Source of the DNA: Schistosoma haematobium
Lineage: Eukaryota; Platyhelminthes; Trematoda; Strigeidida; Schistosomatidae
Assembly: GCF_000699445.3 (NCBI RefSeq)
Contig: NC_067198.1
Span: 29,181,536 to 29,245,535 of the forward strand
Reading direction: 5' to 3'
Length of the DNA stretch: 64,000 nt
Below the pieces are notes generated by a model that saw nothing but the letters and a program-made list of their open reading frames with translations, had not been told where the DNA came from and made no database searches. Shown piece after piece: positions 23,515 through 34,694 of the stretch (position 1 is the stretch's first letter; every line of letters begins with the position of its first letter). The position numbers and the translations under genes are program-made.

Positions 23515-23930
23515 TGTAGAGTTTTGTGAAGATTATTGAATTTTTATTAATTTTAAACCATGAACTGACCTTAGTCAGACTACCATTGGAAACCTGAAAG
23601 CATAGGAGGGTCGTTTTGTCCCAGTGCCTAGCAATCAGAAGAATGCATTTAAAACTCCTCGCTCGGTAGTCGAACTTTACATTTGTTTCGCACACAAACA
23701 TTTAAACTTCAGACCACCAGTCAGAGACCCATTGGTGTCATTGTCTAACTTTAATTAACGCACTGTGGCGTGCCTCCATCTTCCATTACTATCTCACATA
23801 GTTAAACACAGGGGTATGGATGAGGGCGGCTAAGGACTCCTATACTAGAACAAAATCGCCTTCTACTACCCCTAGGTCTTAAATGGTGGTTGCATCAAGA
23901 TTAGTTCATGATTTAAAATCTAAAAAAAAT
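23515..23930. repeat. Old fold-back hammerhead SINE pair
   Basis: A minus-strand copy (23,515-23,815: AGAGTTTTGTGAAGATT tail, ACTACCATTGGAAACCTGA, GTCGTTTTGTCC, decayed head and spacer) meets a plus-strand copy (23,816-23,930: GTATGGATGAGGGCGGCTAAGGA, CTCCTATACTAGAACAAAA, CCCTAGGTCTTAAATGGTGG, GTTCATGATTT). Tails face outward as in the younger fold-backs. Heavily mutated; no clear flanking repeat. Confidence 0.6.
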
Positions 23931-24499
23931 TATATGCTGAAATAAACAAGTGAACAACTGGTCTTTTAAAGTAAGGGTAGTTAATAAAACTTATGATGAA
24001 ATACAAGTCATGATTACGTAATCGTAATGGAAATAATAGGTAGTCACGTAAAAAAAAATATATATATAATTAAAGACAAGATCAAATTAATATATGAACA
24101 ATAAGACTGACTATATATACGAGAAGACTATTTAACAATAACAAAGAAAAGTTTATCACACTTTCATTTTGTACATATAGGTTAGGTGTGAAATGTCTGG
24201 TCACAATAAGCTCTGTAAAGTTGAGAAAATAATTCTTATTTTCTATATAATAAACTCACTTATTCCTTTTTTTATGAATACTGGAACAAATAACTTAAAA
24301 CTTACATCATCAACTGATATCAATTTGTGAATTATTAATGTTCACTTAGAAATAGACAACTTTTACATGAACTTTGAACTGACAACCATATTTACGGTTG
24401 AAATGAACTTTGAGGTCATTTAGTAAAGATGATATCATTAAGTCACTGAAATAAAATGAAGTAGTTTATACTTGTAATTAAAAAAAGATGTCAATGGTA

Positions 24500-24815
24500 A
24501 GACATTAAAGAGGAAGAATATATATTTGTAAAATCTCAGCGAAAGAATATGAAGTAAATCCAACGTTTCGCCTAGCAATCTGGTCCACGAATTTTCAGTA
24601 GTCTAGTTGGTTAAGCTCCTGGCGCGAGACTGATAGGTTCTGGGTTCGAATCCCGTGGGGTGCGGGATCGTGGATGCGCACTGCTGAGGGGTCCCATACT
24701 AGGACGGAACGGCCGTCCAGTGCTTCCAGGTTTTCCATGGTGGTCTAGCTTCAATTGACTCATGATTTCAATCTGGAAAATATAATCAAACAACAAAATT
24801 ATCGAATATCCAACT
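24500..24815 (-). repeat. Dispersed 185-bp-type repeat, copy 1, split by a SINE
   Basis: CATTAAAGAGGAAGAAT, AAATCTCAGCGAAAGAAT and CAACGTTTCGCCTAGCAATC precede the SINE; GGAAAATATAATCAAACAAC and AAAATTATCGAATATC follow it. The same order occurs uninterrupted at 24,895-25,030 and, on the other strand, at 36,935-37,070. Confidence 0.75.
24589..24777 (+). repeat. Hammerhead SINE inserted into the 185-bp-type repeat
   Basis: A nearly complete family-A copy: A-box region (GTAGTCTAGTTGGTTAAG), strong B box (GGGTTCGAATCCCG), hammerhead block 24,678-24,723 with CTGAGGG core and GGAA in place of GAAA, intact stem I (GCACTG/CAGTGC), stem II (GTCC/GGAC) and GGCCGTC. It lacks the terminal ACAAAACCCC tail. 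Two core substitutions should inactivate the ribozyme. Confidence 0.85.
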
Positions 24816-24845
24816 TTGATCATTTGATGCGATTGCAGAATAATA

Positions 24846-25105
24846 AATAAGAACTTTCATCAAAATTTGAACGAATAGTTTCACAATATTTGAGCGCCGA
24901 ATTAATGAGACATTAAAGAGGAAGAATGTATTTGTAAAATCTCAGCGAAAGAATTTGAAGTAAATCCAACGTTTCGCCTAGCAATCTGGTCCAAGCTTTT
25001 TCAAGGAAAATATAATTAAACAATAAAATTAATGTCTCATATTAACTCGGCGCCCAAATATTGTGAAACTATTCGTTCAAATTTAGACGAAAGTTCTTAT
25101 TTGCC
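24846..25105. repeat. Dispersed repeat copy 2 as an inverted-repeat hairpin unit
   Basis: Arms of about 69 bp at 24,846-24,914 and 25,031-25,100 are reverse complements with few mismatches (AATAAGAACTTTC..., GAATAGTTTCACAATATTTG, GCGCCGA). The loop is the 116-bp core segment with CAACGTTTCGCCTAGCAATC. Only the right-hand arm is present in the copy at 36,935-37,130. Confidence 0.8.
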
Positions 25106-25389
25106 AATGGTAAGGTCTTAAATATTTTATTTTTATATTTTGTGAATATTGAAAGATGTTAATTTATCTATTTTAATACTTTTTGTTGCTTTTTTATTTC
25201 ATCGATTAGGACAAATGAAGAAATGTGAACTATTTTGTTCACATTTATCAAATGAACAAAATCTTTCTAACGATTTACAGTCACATGTTCTCAAATTGTT
25301 TGTAATAAATCAATTTCTGTAATCGAAAAAAAACAAATGGATCAGTATTCAATGCGGATTTCAGTATAAATACTTGTGAAAATAATTCT

Positions 25390-25780
25390 AATAGTTGAGA
25401 TCATGAGTCAATTGAAGCTAGATCATCATGGAAGACCTGAAAGCACTGGGTGGCCTTTTCATCCTATTGTGCGGCTCCTCCGCAGTGCGCACCCGCGACC
25501 CCGCCTCGCGAGATTCGAACCCAGAACCTATCAGTCTAGCGCAAGAGCGCTTAACCGCTAGACCACTGAGCTGGTCGGCATCCAACGGTGTTCATGTCTA
25601 ACTTCAACTAATCCACGAAACTGAGCGACGCATCTATCATTGTCATTACTGAGTTACTGATGAGGAGTCCCACAATAGACTGTCTAGTGCTTCCACGTTT
25701 TCCATGCTTGTCTAGCTTCAATTGACTCATGATCTCAACTATTGAAATTACTACAATCTCCACAAAACCCCTTCTGATAC
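25390..25780. repeat. Fold-back hammerhead SINE
   Basis: A minus-strand copy with tRNA head and part of the spacer (25,390-25,661) joins a plus-strand 3' fragment (25,662-25,780) starting at the hammerhead core. Arms 25,392-25,480 and 25,662-25,741 pair over about 80 bp. The head has a good B box (AGATTCGAACCCAG on the plus strand). Tails face outward. The hammerhead blocks are degenerate. Confidence 0.8.
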
Positions 25781-25794
25781 AAAATCATTTGAAT

Positions 25795-27320
25795 CTTAAT
25801 GGAAGTTCAGTTTTAAGACAGTACATTACCTTTAATTAAATGGTTTAGTAAGAACATGAAGTTGATCTGGCATTTTTTACATGACATAAAAGCCAGCTCC
25901 AGATGTTGTCATGGACTTTTGTTTTATTATGGTGTTTGTTGAAATCGTTAAAAATAAATACTGGAATTTGTGATTATATGCAAATTATTATTTTTAAAGG
26001 ATAGTTAAACCTTTTTCTATGGTAAATTGCTACACTAAGTGGTAATATAAGCAGAGATGATTCATTGAACTGTAGATGGCATACAGATCAATTTAAAATT
26101 CAGGAAGCTGTGATGGTACTAACTGTCAATAAATACAAATGATTATAATTAAATTTCAGCAGATTGTTTTTCAAAAAGGTGAATTTCCTTATGCTTTTAT
26201 ATCTCCTCACTTTCAAGTTCGGAAGATCATCTTATTCTTCTTATATTCGTCATCACTATACTGGATGACCGAGAAGACATAAATTAAATATGAACTTGAA
26301 TAAAAGTTTTCCTGAATGTGTATGTAAGTACTTGAGTTAACCATAATATGAATGAGTGGATGCGACTGGACCGAGATAGTAGTGGTATTGGAATAACACT
26401 GTAATCAGACATCTTATATTGATTTGATGTGTATTGACACTGGGACTTAAAATAACCGTTAACTGTATTAGGATTGAAATAACACTGGCAATAAAATATC
26501 CAACAATCGTATTGTAGTCAAATAAATATAGGATTGCAACGCAGCAATGTTTACTTCTAAACGGATTGTCTCACTATATACTAGGGTTAGTTCCTAATCT
26601 ACATAAAGGTATTCTGTGGAATATTGCGACAAGTTATCATCTTTGGGAAGCTCAATATATTAATGGAATTGAATGTCTTCACTTTGCTTAGCAGAAGTTA
26701 GTCAGAATGTAGTAAGCCAATATTAACTAACTGATAGTTAGACATCTATTCCAAAAATTACAGTGAATTCACCTCATTTCTAAAGTTATCCCCAAATCCT
26801 TGCAGTACTCTGCAGCTATATTTATGAATTACCTCTCTTATTTTTTTAATTGGTGTTGTATGTGGAATCAATAAATTTACTTCCGGAAACCTTCTATGGA
26901 TTAACTTATTCTTGAATTGAAAAGAATACTCTCTAAACTTCAGTTTTCGAAATAAAACTCTCAAAACATTCCATTTCTACGTCATACATTGAATAAATCA
27001 AACCGAGTGGGATGAGTTTGTGAATAAATCACTTATTTTGAACTTCATGTTCTTCACATAGACTACAGCTATTTCTTTTTGCGATTCTTCTTCAACCACT
27101 CCCATTCTCTGATCTAAGTTGGAAGATATTATCACGAACAGTCTTAAGTTTTCTTTTTCCTCACTTGGAAAATACCTATACCGTGGATATCATATCATAA
27201 AGCTTTTCGTACGGGTATGGTCCATATTAAAAGACCTTATGGTATACTCTTCACTATATAAGGCCACTCAAAGCATGGAGTCATAGTCATGAAACTTAGA
27301 ACTACACTTTAAGCAGAGAT
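25795..27320. other. No supported host gene; possible Penelope-like trace
   Basis: Mostly AT-rich. A minus-strand frame at 26,758-26,964 contains FKNKLIHRRFPEVNLLIPHTT, which recalls the linker before the GIY-YIG domain of Penelope-like elements, but no flanking motifs confirm it. Confidence 0.35.
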
Positions 27321-27324
27321 TAAT

Positions 27325-27425
27325 TATGGCTAGCAGTGGGATCCCGGACGCGCGCTTCGTCCTACTTGTGACTCGTCAGCTGGTTGTACCCAAATCCCAG
27401 AGAACTACACTGTTACATATGATTT
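27325..27425 (-). repeat. Smα-type hammerhead fragment
   Basis: Minus strand: CCAGCTGACGAGTC core start, an imperfect stem II (GTCAC...GGAC), GAAG instead of GAAA, CGCGCGTC cleavage strand, then CGGGATCCCACTGC closing stem I. The tRNA head is missing. It is the Smα copy here closest to the published ribozyme core; the A-to-G change after GAA is expected to impair cleavage. Confidence 0.8.
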
Positions 27426-27430
27426 AAGAG

Positions 27431-29420
27431 TCTTACGGTCTACTAACATTTCCAATTCCTAGAGGTTTACTTCTTACACCCAACATGAACCTAAGTAAAA
27501 CAAACAGATATTTACATCGTTCAATAGGGATCTCTTTACTTTGTATGTGGACATAGTGAGTAAATGTTATTTTCACTTATTATAATTACGCTTTTCTTAC
27601 ACGTTGAAAAACTTGTAAGACACTTTTGAATTCATCTCATATGAAGAACCTCTGAGATAGGATTGCCTGCCGAAGAGTATCGGTTAGGTTGGTCAAAATA
27701 CTCTCAAAAGTATTTGATATAGTAATACAGATAAATAAATGGAGAGAAAATCAAGGTAGTTACAAAAGGATCAAATATACAAACTTACCTACTATTAGCC
27801 ATAGGTCTATTATTAAAAAGAGCAACATAGATTTTTTTAGCTGAAAGGTAGACAAAAAACTACGATACACAAGGCTATATGTTATTCGGCGTTTCCTGAA
27901 ATACACCCGTCTCCTAAAAGGACAAATACAACAGGGTGAAGCTAGTTTACAAACACTTCACCAACCTGAGGCAATTCAAATATGAAATGATCGCCTTCAG
28001 TCAAGGTGCTCAAGGTCGCTAAAACGAAAAAGCCGTAACTTCTCTACAACAAATTATTTTATAAAGTCATTAAGGTGTATGACTTATTTCCCATAGAAAC
28101 AAATTTATTCCCTCAAAACCTATTTTTACAAGGCATGTCGAACTGGATAGCAAACTGTTTAAGCATATGTCCGCTTTATGGTAAGAAAACTAGCTACTAT
28201 GAGTAGATTTCGAAGAAGCTAGTAAGTCTCTATAACAAAAATCATCTTAGGCCTGATCACTTCTAGACAAGTGACTGTAATTGAAAAAAATTACAATACT
28301 TCATCCTATCTCAACACTTCATATCATGAATATATTGATCATATTCTTCATATCAGATATTTTAAACTGGTTAACATTAAAATTATTTTTTGTAATCACA
28401 TTGGTATTTCTGGTCATTACTATATAGATTATATTTAAGTTATATTATTCTGTTCAAGGGTCAATCATACAGTATTATACTCTGTACATTGTGATTTATG
28501 TAATTCTATAGTATTATTGAATAAAACATGTTACTGATTTTTGTTTAGTTAGCAAACGTATATATTATTTTACAATCAAACCAAATCAAATATTTTCAGT
28601 TCATTTGTATGACATGTATAGAAAATCAAAATGAAATGAAATAATGAGAACGAATGATAGTTTTTTTGTTGTTAATTGAATTGTTTGTGAGACTAGTGTT
28701 TCAAGTTATAAAGAAAAACACATAACACATGAGCGGCAAGAATGTTTCTCATAAATGAACTAACAAAATGCAGTATGATTAAATATTTGTGATTGTCAGT
28801 TTTTATTACATTGACCCATGCTACTATTTACTGTTCATTAATGAGGGAATGAGTTATGTGCAATAGATTTATCAGTTGGTTTACATGACAATAAGAAAAG
28901 CTAGGATTTTCAATTACATAACTATGCGATATTTCAGTTAGAATTACTTGTACTTATCTTTTTACGAAATCTGAAATAGACAGTTATCGGTTAGATTTGA
29001 ATTTTAGAAAAAAGATTTATGGAGTTAAATTTTTAGTGACTGATTTGTGATTCATGTTCGTAACAGTTAACTAAATATAGTTTTCTTTATATTGTACTTT
29101 ATTTATCAGGAACTCATTATTCTAAACCAATTGGGCTTCTCAACATTTTCAACAATGGTCAAAAAATGTTTTAGGACTTTGAATTACTACGAAGTTTTTC
29201 AAAGCTATTACATGTAAGTGAGAACAAATGTGCGCTATATGATGTGACTACTTGTGAGTAGCTAAACGTTTTAGGCATAATTATGTGTGCTATGATAATG
29301 CATAAATCAAATCCAAGTTAACAAAAAATATCAATTATGAAATACATATTTCAACCAAATATTATAGTCTCCAACTGATATAATAAACTAAACAGTCTAA
29401 AGAGCTGCGTATTGTTACCT
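27431..29420. other. No supported gene
   Basis: AT-rich. A slightly GC-richer part at 27,830-28,250 has no long frame and no recognised domain. Confidence 0.45.
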
Positions 29421-29429
29421 GAGTTGGCC

Positions 29430-29772
29430 TCCTCAACGTGCATTTACAGATTCAGCTGTTCCTGTGGAGATAGCTATATCGGGCGTACTACCACTTAACC
29501 AACTTAACCAACGAATAAGTGAACATTGACCAGCTTGGTTTATAAAGAGCCAGATAAAAACAACACACGGTTCTATCTTGGTGCGTCTTATTGATAGCAG
29601 TCATACTGTAGATAAATCGGAAGTATTTCGAGTGGTCTATCGTATAGCTCCATCATTTCCCAACGGAGTTCGTTCCCGCCTCCTACATATAGCTGAAGCC
29701 ATAAGAATTCGTACATATAATCCCATTTTATGTGTACAGAAGAAATTCGTAACCCCCCTATCCCTTCCATAG
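29430..29772 (+). pseudogene. Penelope-like element C-terminus with GIY-YIG endonuclease, relic
   Basis: The frame from 29,439 reads CIYRFSCSCGDSYIGRT, the Cys-rich lead-in and YIG motif of the Penelope-like GIY-YIG nuclease. A stretch with two stops and a frame change follows (TTAACCAACTTAACCAACG is a short duplication), then RISEH-PAWF and an open 64-codon end (29,578-29,772) finishing in the AEAIRIRTYNPILCVQKKF motif typical of these ends. The RT part is absent. It differs enough from the 12 kb and 38.5 kb relics to be another subfamily. Confidence 0.8.
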
Positions 29773-30300
29773 CCAATTATAACTTAACAAACGATTTTTT
29801 AAATTTTTATTATTATTGTTTATTTATTTTATTCTATTTTTGTTATCATTAACCTTATTTTCACATCCATTATTTGTTCGTAATTTTCCACCTCTTTCCG
29901 TTTGTATTCTTCACTATCTACTTATTTACACACTTCTTATTACGTAATGATTTTAATGTTTTGTGATGACTATTCCAAGTTCACTTACCCACGTTTGACC
30001 TTCTATTTTCAACGTTTAACTATTGATAAGACTTTTGTCATCGTATTTTATTATTCTTACTCCTATCAGTACACCTTTCTTCCTACTATCAACTTGTATT
30101 TTTACTTATTATGTATGGTGACCTATTCTATTGTGATTATTGACCCAAATTGCCTTGATTGGTTTAACATTTTCATATAAATATTCATGTACATTAGAGT
30201 AAAGCCTGATGACGATCTAATTGAAAACAATTGTTCGCTTATATGTGTTGTTCTTATAATATTTGGTACACTGATTAATTAATTATCAATACTAATAATA
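29773..30300 (+). other. Putative 3' UTR of the Penelope-like relic
   Basis: T-rich sequence with a 92-codon frame (29,902-30,180) that is Tyr/Phe/Ser-rich and looks non-coding. Near 30,208 is CTGATGACGATC followed by ATTGAAAAC, superficially like a hammerhead core but without the proper CGAAAC junction. Confidence 0.4.
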
Positions 30301-30301
30301 A

Positions 30302-30851
30302 TATATTCTGAAGATAATAATTACAGAATTCCCACAAGTTTACAGGCATGTTCAATTTGATATAAATAGTAACATTAAACGTAGAGAATAAACATGTGAT
30401 ATAAGATTATTTTAAGTATACTAGTTCAGTAATTGTATACGTAGTACATGTATTACAGCAATCCAATGCATCAGCGGGAGAATTTTAATTTTTTTAAAGT
30501 GGACAGCCTATTGATTTATGGACGGTATGTTTAAGGTCATTTCCTGTACCAGAACGAATTAATGATAATTATCTACAACTAGAGAAAATAAAATGAGAGC
30601 ACGGAACAACAAAGCAATAATTACTAAAATATGTCAACCAGGTCTAACATAATGCATTTGTCATGTGACTCAGTGTTAGATCTTATTCAAATTAGTTAAG
30701 GTTGCTAGGGTCAGTGTTAACGTAAAGTGGCAGCGGGTAGATGGTTTTACTTAGGGAATTCAATAATAAGAATGACTAAACATTTGAAGTTCGTATAATC
30801 TCACTTGTGGAATAAGATACACTTACAGGTGCTAGAACATTCAGTGCATAA
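30302..30851 (-). repeat. CR1-like element, 3' end fragment (minus)
   Basis: About 550 bp that match, in reverse complement, the 3' region of the CR1-like element at 35,723-36,286. Landmarks are CTTGTGGAATAAGATACACTT, TAATTATCTACAACTAGAG, ATGCATCAGCGGGAG and CCACAAGTTTACAGGCATG. There is no coding sequence. 5' truncation occurs near 30,851. Confidence 0.85.
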
Positions 30852-31180
30852 TACTTATCATATTCGAACATGATTATGAATTAATCGATCCGTAACTAAG
30901 ACCACACTACAAATTGCTTTCTGCTTGTAAAGAGCTGGGTTACTTTTAGGTGAGAGAGTGAACCGTATTGAACTACAGGAGTCAAAATGAGATAACTTTA
31001 CGACATAGTTGTGGTAGATATTAATTTTAAATCTTAATTAAAATCTAGTAATATGGATTGAATGAAGGAGTAACACTCATCAAACTACTGTTATGTTAAA
31101 TTAATAAGGATATATAATAATGAAATTAAATAACATAATATAACATTATGTGGAATAACATCTGATAGAGAGAACAATTA
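30852..31180. other. No supported gene
   Basis: AT-rich, nothing recognised. Confidence 0.4.
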
Positions 31181-31184
31181 AAGC

Positions 31185-31460
31185 GCCAGATGTTTGGGCC
31201 TGGGTTTCATCCATGCTGGCATTTGTCAGCAACGTGTACCTATACTCATGTGCGGTCTGGGGCTCCCCATAGGTTTAAAAAACTGCATCACTTAGTCTGT
31301 TAGTCGGAGATGCTACCGGCGAGCTGTCTGGGCAGCAATTAACCTTCAACTTGATCGATAGATTTCGATCAGCACTTAAAGGACTAGACAAACATAACAC
31401 TGATCACTAGTAACCAGTGGTCGATCAATTTTACAAAGACTGAAAGCAACAAAGCATCGG
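31185..31460. repeat. Unidentified GC-richer block, possible repeat
   Basis: Contains GCGCCAGATGTTTGGGCCTG, ATGCTGGCATTTGTCAGC, CGGTCTGGGGCTCCCC and GCTACCGGCGAGCTG within AT-rich surroundings. It has no long frame. The composition break suggests a mobile-element fragment, but no second copy is present in the window. Confidence 0.3.
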
Positions 31461-31876
31461 ATTTTTTCAATGTATACGCTGAATCCATCAGGCGTCAGAT
31501 AAAGAACTTTCAAATATATATTGGGAGACTTTTTAACACCAGTTAAGTATTATTTATTCTCAACAAGAATAGTTGTGAGTCAGTTTCACCATTATAGTAG
31601 AGGATTTATATTACTCTTAGATGCATAAATTCTGTTAGATGAAAAATAACGAGACAAATATACATGTCTCTATTTTATTTTCATGGCATTTACTGCCAAA
31701 ATAGGTTTCTTAAAAAAATTCAAAATTCAGTTTATATATATGAAGGATGTTTACTTAGGTATTTAGTATTATTTTCAGATAGTGAAAATTAATCTATACA
31801 ATCTAATTGGTTATGAATCAGACTGAAACATCTTTGATCAAAATAGGGTTTCTAGAATCAATAGTGAGAGCTTAAA

Positions 31877-31878
<2 letters not shown>

Positions 31879-31919
<41 letters not shown>
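31879..31919. repeat. (AT)n microsatellite
   Basis: About 20 uninterrupted AT units, the longest dinucleotide tract in the window. A shorter (AT) tract lies at 33,121-33,139. Confidence 0.95.
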
Positions 31920-31923
<4 letters not shown>

Positions 31924-32530
31924 GCAGTTTATATTGATACGATGTACAATATGAAGTAAGTGTACTACGGTAATGTGTCGGAAATCCAAAATAATCTAGA
32001 ATGAGGTAAAATTAAACAACAAAGAGTGAATTTCACTCATTGATTGTTTAAATTATATTAGAACTAACCAAAAACAAGGTTATTTCAACACAAAATAAAC
32101 ATGTTTAATCATCGTTTCATATTATTTACAAGCGGAAACCTAATCCACAGAAATGTGCAGATGTCAGTTATAAATAAATCTGTATGTACAGAAATAGTTT
32201 ATTCAAAAGTGTTTAATATCATTTGGAAGTTAAATTAAATTTTATTCACCTTAATTCGTTACACTCAAATATTGAAATACAATAATTTTACTTATCCTAT
32301 CACTTTTAAAGTACTATCATCTAATAAATTATGTTTACATTATTTGCTAGAAAAGTTACTATACTACCTTTCACTTTGAAATTGGGTCTTTAACATTAAG
32401 TCTTCTATGTGGCTTAGTTTTTAGTTAGTATAAAACTTCATGTAATAATTCATTTTATTTATGAGTACAGATTGAACTCTATGAATTCCATTCATTTCAG
32501 TCAGCATAAAAATAGTTTCCTAAAATCACA
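31920..32530. other. No supported gene
   Basis: AT-rich sequence with no recognised feature. Confidence 0.4.
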
Positions 32531-32534
32531 GACC

Positions 32535-32735
32535 GACCAAAATTAGACAACTATTGAGAACCAGGAAGCACTGGATAGCGGTTTCGTTTTTATCTATGAA
32601 GGTGGGGTCGTGAATGAACATTGTTCAGGAATCCTGAATGCTGTCTAGTTCTTTCATGTTTAGATTGATTATCTGACTTAATTCGGTTTGTGATCTCAAT
32701 AACATTCAATAGTTTTCTACGAACCCTGTAAATTG
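32535..32735. repeat. Old fold-back SINE trace
   Basis: A minus-type piece (AACTATTGAGAACCAGGAAGC, GCGGTTTCG) is followed by a plus-type piece (GTCGTGAATGAACATTGTTCAGGA, GTCTAGTTCTTTCATG, GTTTGTGATCTCAATAAC). Order and orientation match the other fold-backs but decay is heavy. Confidence 0.5.
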
Positions 32736-32739
32736 ATAA

Positions 32740-34145
32740 TTGGGTTAGACAGCTAAATCAATTTGTTGCCGACTAAGATTTATGTTTTAAATTTAACTAG
32801 AACTAGCCATTGTTTGTTTTGATTGTTTAAGAAATCGAAGTCATAACTTAAAACAAGACAAGCATAACAATATTTGGGAAATATGATAAATTCAAAATTT
32901 ATTATGTTACTTTCTTCTCAACCAAGTATAACGCCTTAGTTCAAAATATGAAAATGATCTTATTTTCTAGGAATTAGACTGTTATTGATAAACGGTAAAT
33001 TATTTACACAGAGAAATCATGATGAAGAATTTAAGTCGAAATTTGTGGACCAATAATTGGTAACAATTCTCGAATATTATTACCCTACATGAAATGACAT
33101 TTCTTACGAAGAAAAGAATGGTATATATATATATATATAACAACTGATCGTGTTTGTCTACCTGTGGCTACATTATCTGCTTGATGGTAAAATTTGCTAT
33201 CGAGTTTTACCTGAACGTTTTCGGTAGGTAGTCTTAGTAGCTGTTCAACTTACAATAATCGCGTGGATGTGTAGTCTCTTTTAGAAATTTATTCAATTAT
33301 ACCTTGAGACCGATCGGTTTGAACTAAGTACATTCTTGTCCTTCCAACAAAATTAATTGTGATAAATAATACATCCCATATGTGACAGCTTATTCTGAGA
33401 GATTGAACTGTTTCAAGGAATGTAGTTGTGGTCAATATTAATCATCATTATAGTTATCAGGAAAAAAACTGTATTCATCCTTAGAAATAGACCGACTAGT
33501 CAAAGTTGGAATAGTGCTTCACTGAACTCCAATTCACTGGTCTAAAAATAACTCGAACATTGTCAGACCATCAAGTCCTGGACTGGGTCTTTTGTTCCGT
33601 TGTGTGTGGACACTGAAAAGGAGTATTACATTAGAGTAAAAGAGCTGTCTAGTTTTCCCTGATTTTCAGCGACTAACTCGCTTAACGTTTATCTTTAAGT
33701 TATGTTGTTTCGAATTTAGATTCATAAGTCGTTAACAGAATAAAAATCACTACCTAGTTAATGTATATCAACCAACGATGACAGGGTTTACATAATATCA
33801 TTTTCTGATCTACCATACTGACATAAGGTACTGAAATAACAGAGTTCAGTGTACTAAAACAAATAAGTGAATTTTATTTTGTCAATTTATTTTATTTCAT
33901 AATCAAATTCAAATCATATTTAATAATTTAATGCAAATCAAATGCATATGACTTTGTCCAACCGGTAAGTGAATACAGTGAACGTTATTTGTAAAGATTA
34001 CTATGAACAATAAGCAAATACACACAAAAACATGGGTATAATACGTGAATAACTGTAACAGATAGTTCACACGATAAATTGGATCACTAATTTATTTGTA
34101 AAAATAATCAAAACACAGTTAAAACAATTGTTTTAATAATAATAG
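32740..34145. other. No supported gene
   Basis: AT-rich. A moderately GC-balanced patch at 33,480-33,690 shows no clear motif. Confidence 0.4.
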
Positions 34146-34149
34146 TAAT

Positions 34150-34640
34150 TTTTTATAGTGGCTTTGTGAAGACTTTTGACTTTTATAGTTTGCGTTACGA
34201 ACTGATCTTAATTAAATAACCATTGAAAACCTAAAATCAGTGTACAGCTGCTTCTTCTTAGTATGGAACCACGCAAAAGTGTGTGTTTGAGAACCTGGTG
34301 ACAATCCAACCTGGGATCTTAAAGTTTTGAGATGAATGTTTAATTCATAGGTCACATAGACAACATCCAATGGTTAATATGCATGATTTTAAACAACCCG
34401 CAATAATGAGCAACCATCTTCCAGTTCCAATGGTGACTAATTCTTTGATGCAGTAGATGACGGATATCGGTTTGTTGATTCAGTGGTTAAGCACTGACAG
34501 TTAGATTTGAAGGTCCTAGGTTCGATTTCCTGTGGGATCTTATATACTTATTCTTCTGTATTCTCATACTAGGGCAGAATAGTTGTCCAGAGCTTCTAGG
34601 TCTTCAACGGTTGTTTAATTAAGATCAGTCAGTAATGTAA
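34150..34640. repeat. Old fold-back hammerhead SINE pair
   Basis: Minus-type copy (34,150-34,420: GGCTTTGTGAAGACTTTTG, AACCATTGAAAACCTAAAATC, decayed head) then plus-type copy (34,460-34,640: TTGATTCAGTGGTTAAGCAC A box, AGGTTCGATTTCC B box, TACTAGGGCAGAA, TTGTCCAGAGCTTCTAGGTC). Tails face outward. The CR1-like RT relic begins just to the right. Confidence 0.65.
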
Positions 34641-34694
34641 ACAATGGAATTTTAATTCGACCGAGCTAACGTTTTTTTAATTTTAAAGTTCATA

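Noticed and set aside
30208..30232. CTGATGACGATC...GAAAAC as a hammerhead
   Set aside because: The stem II strands do not pair and the GAAAC junction is wrong; no cleavage strand follows.
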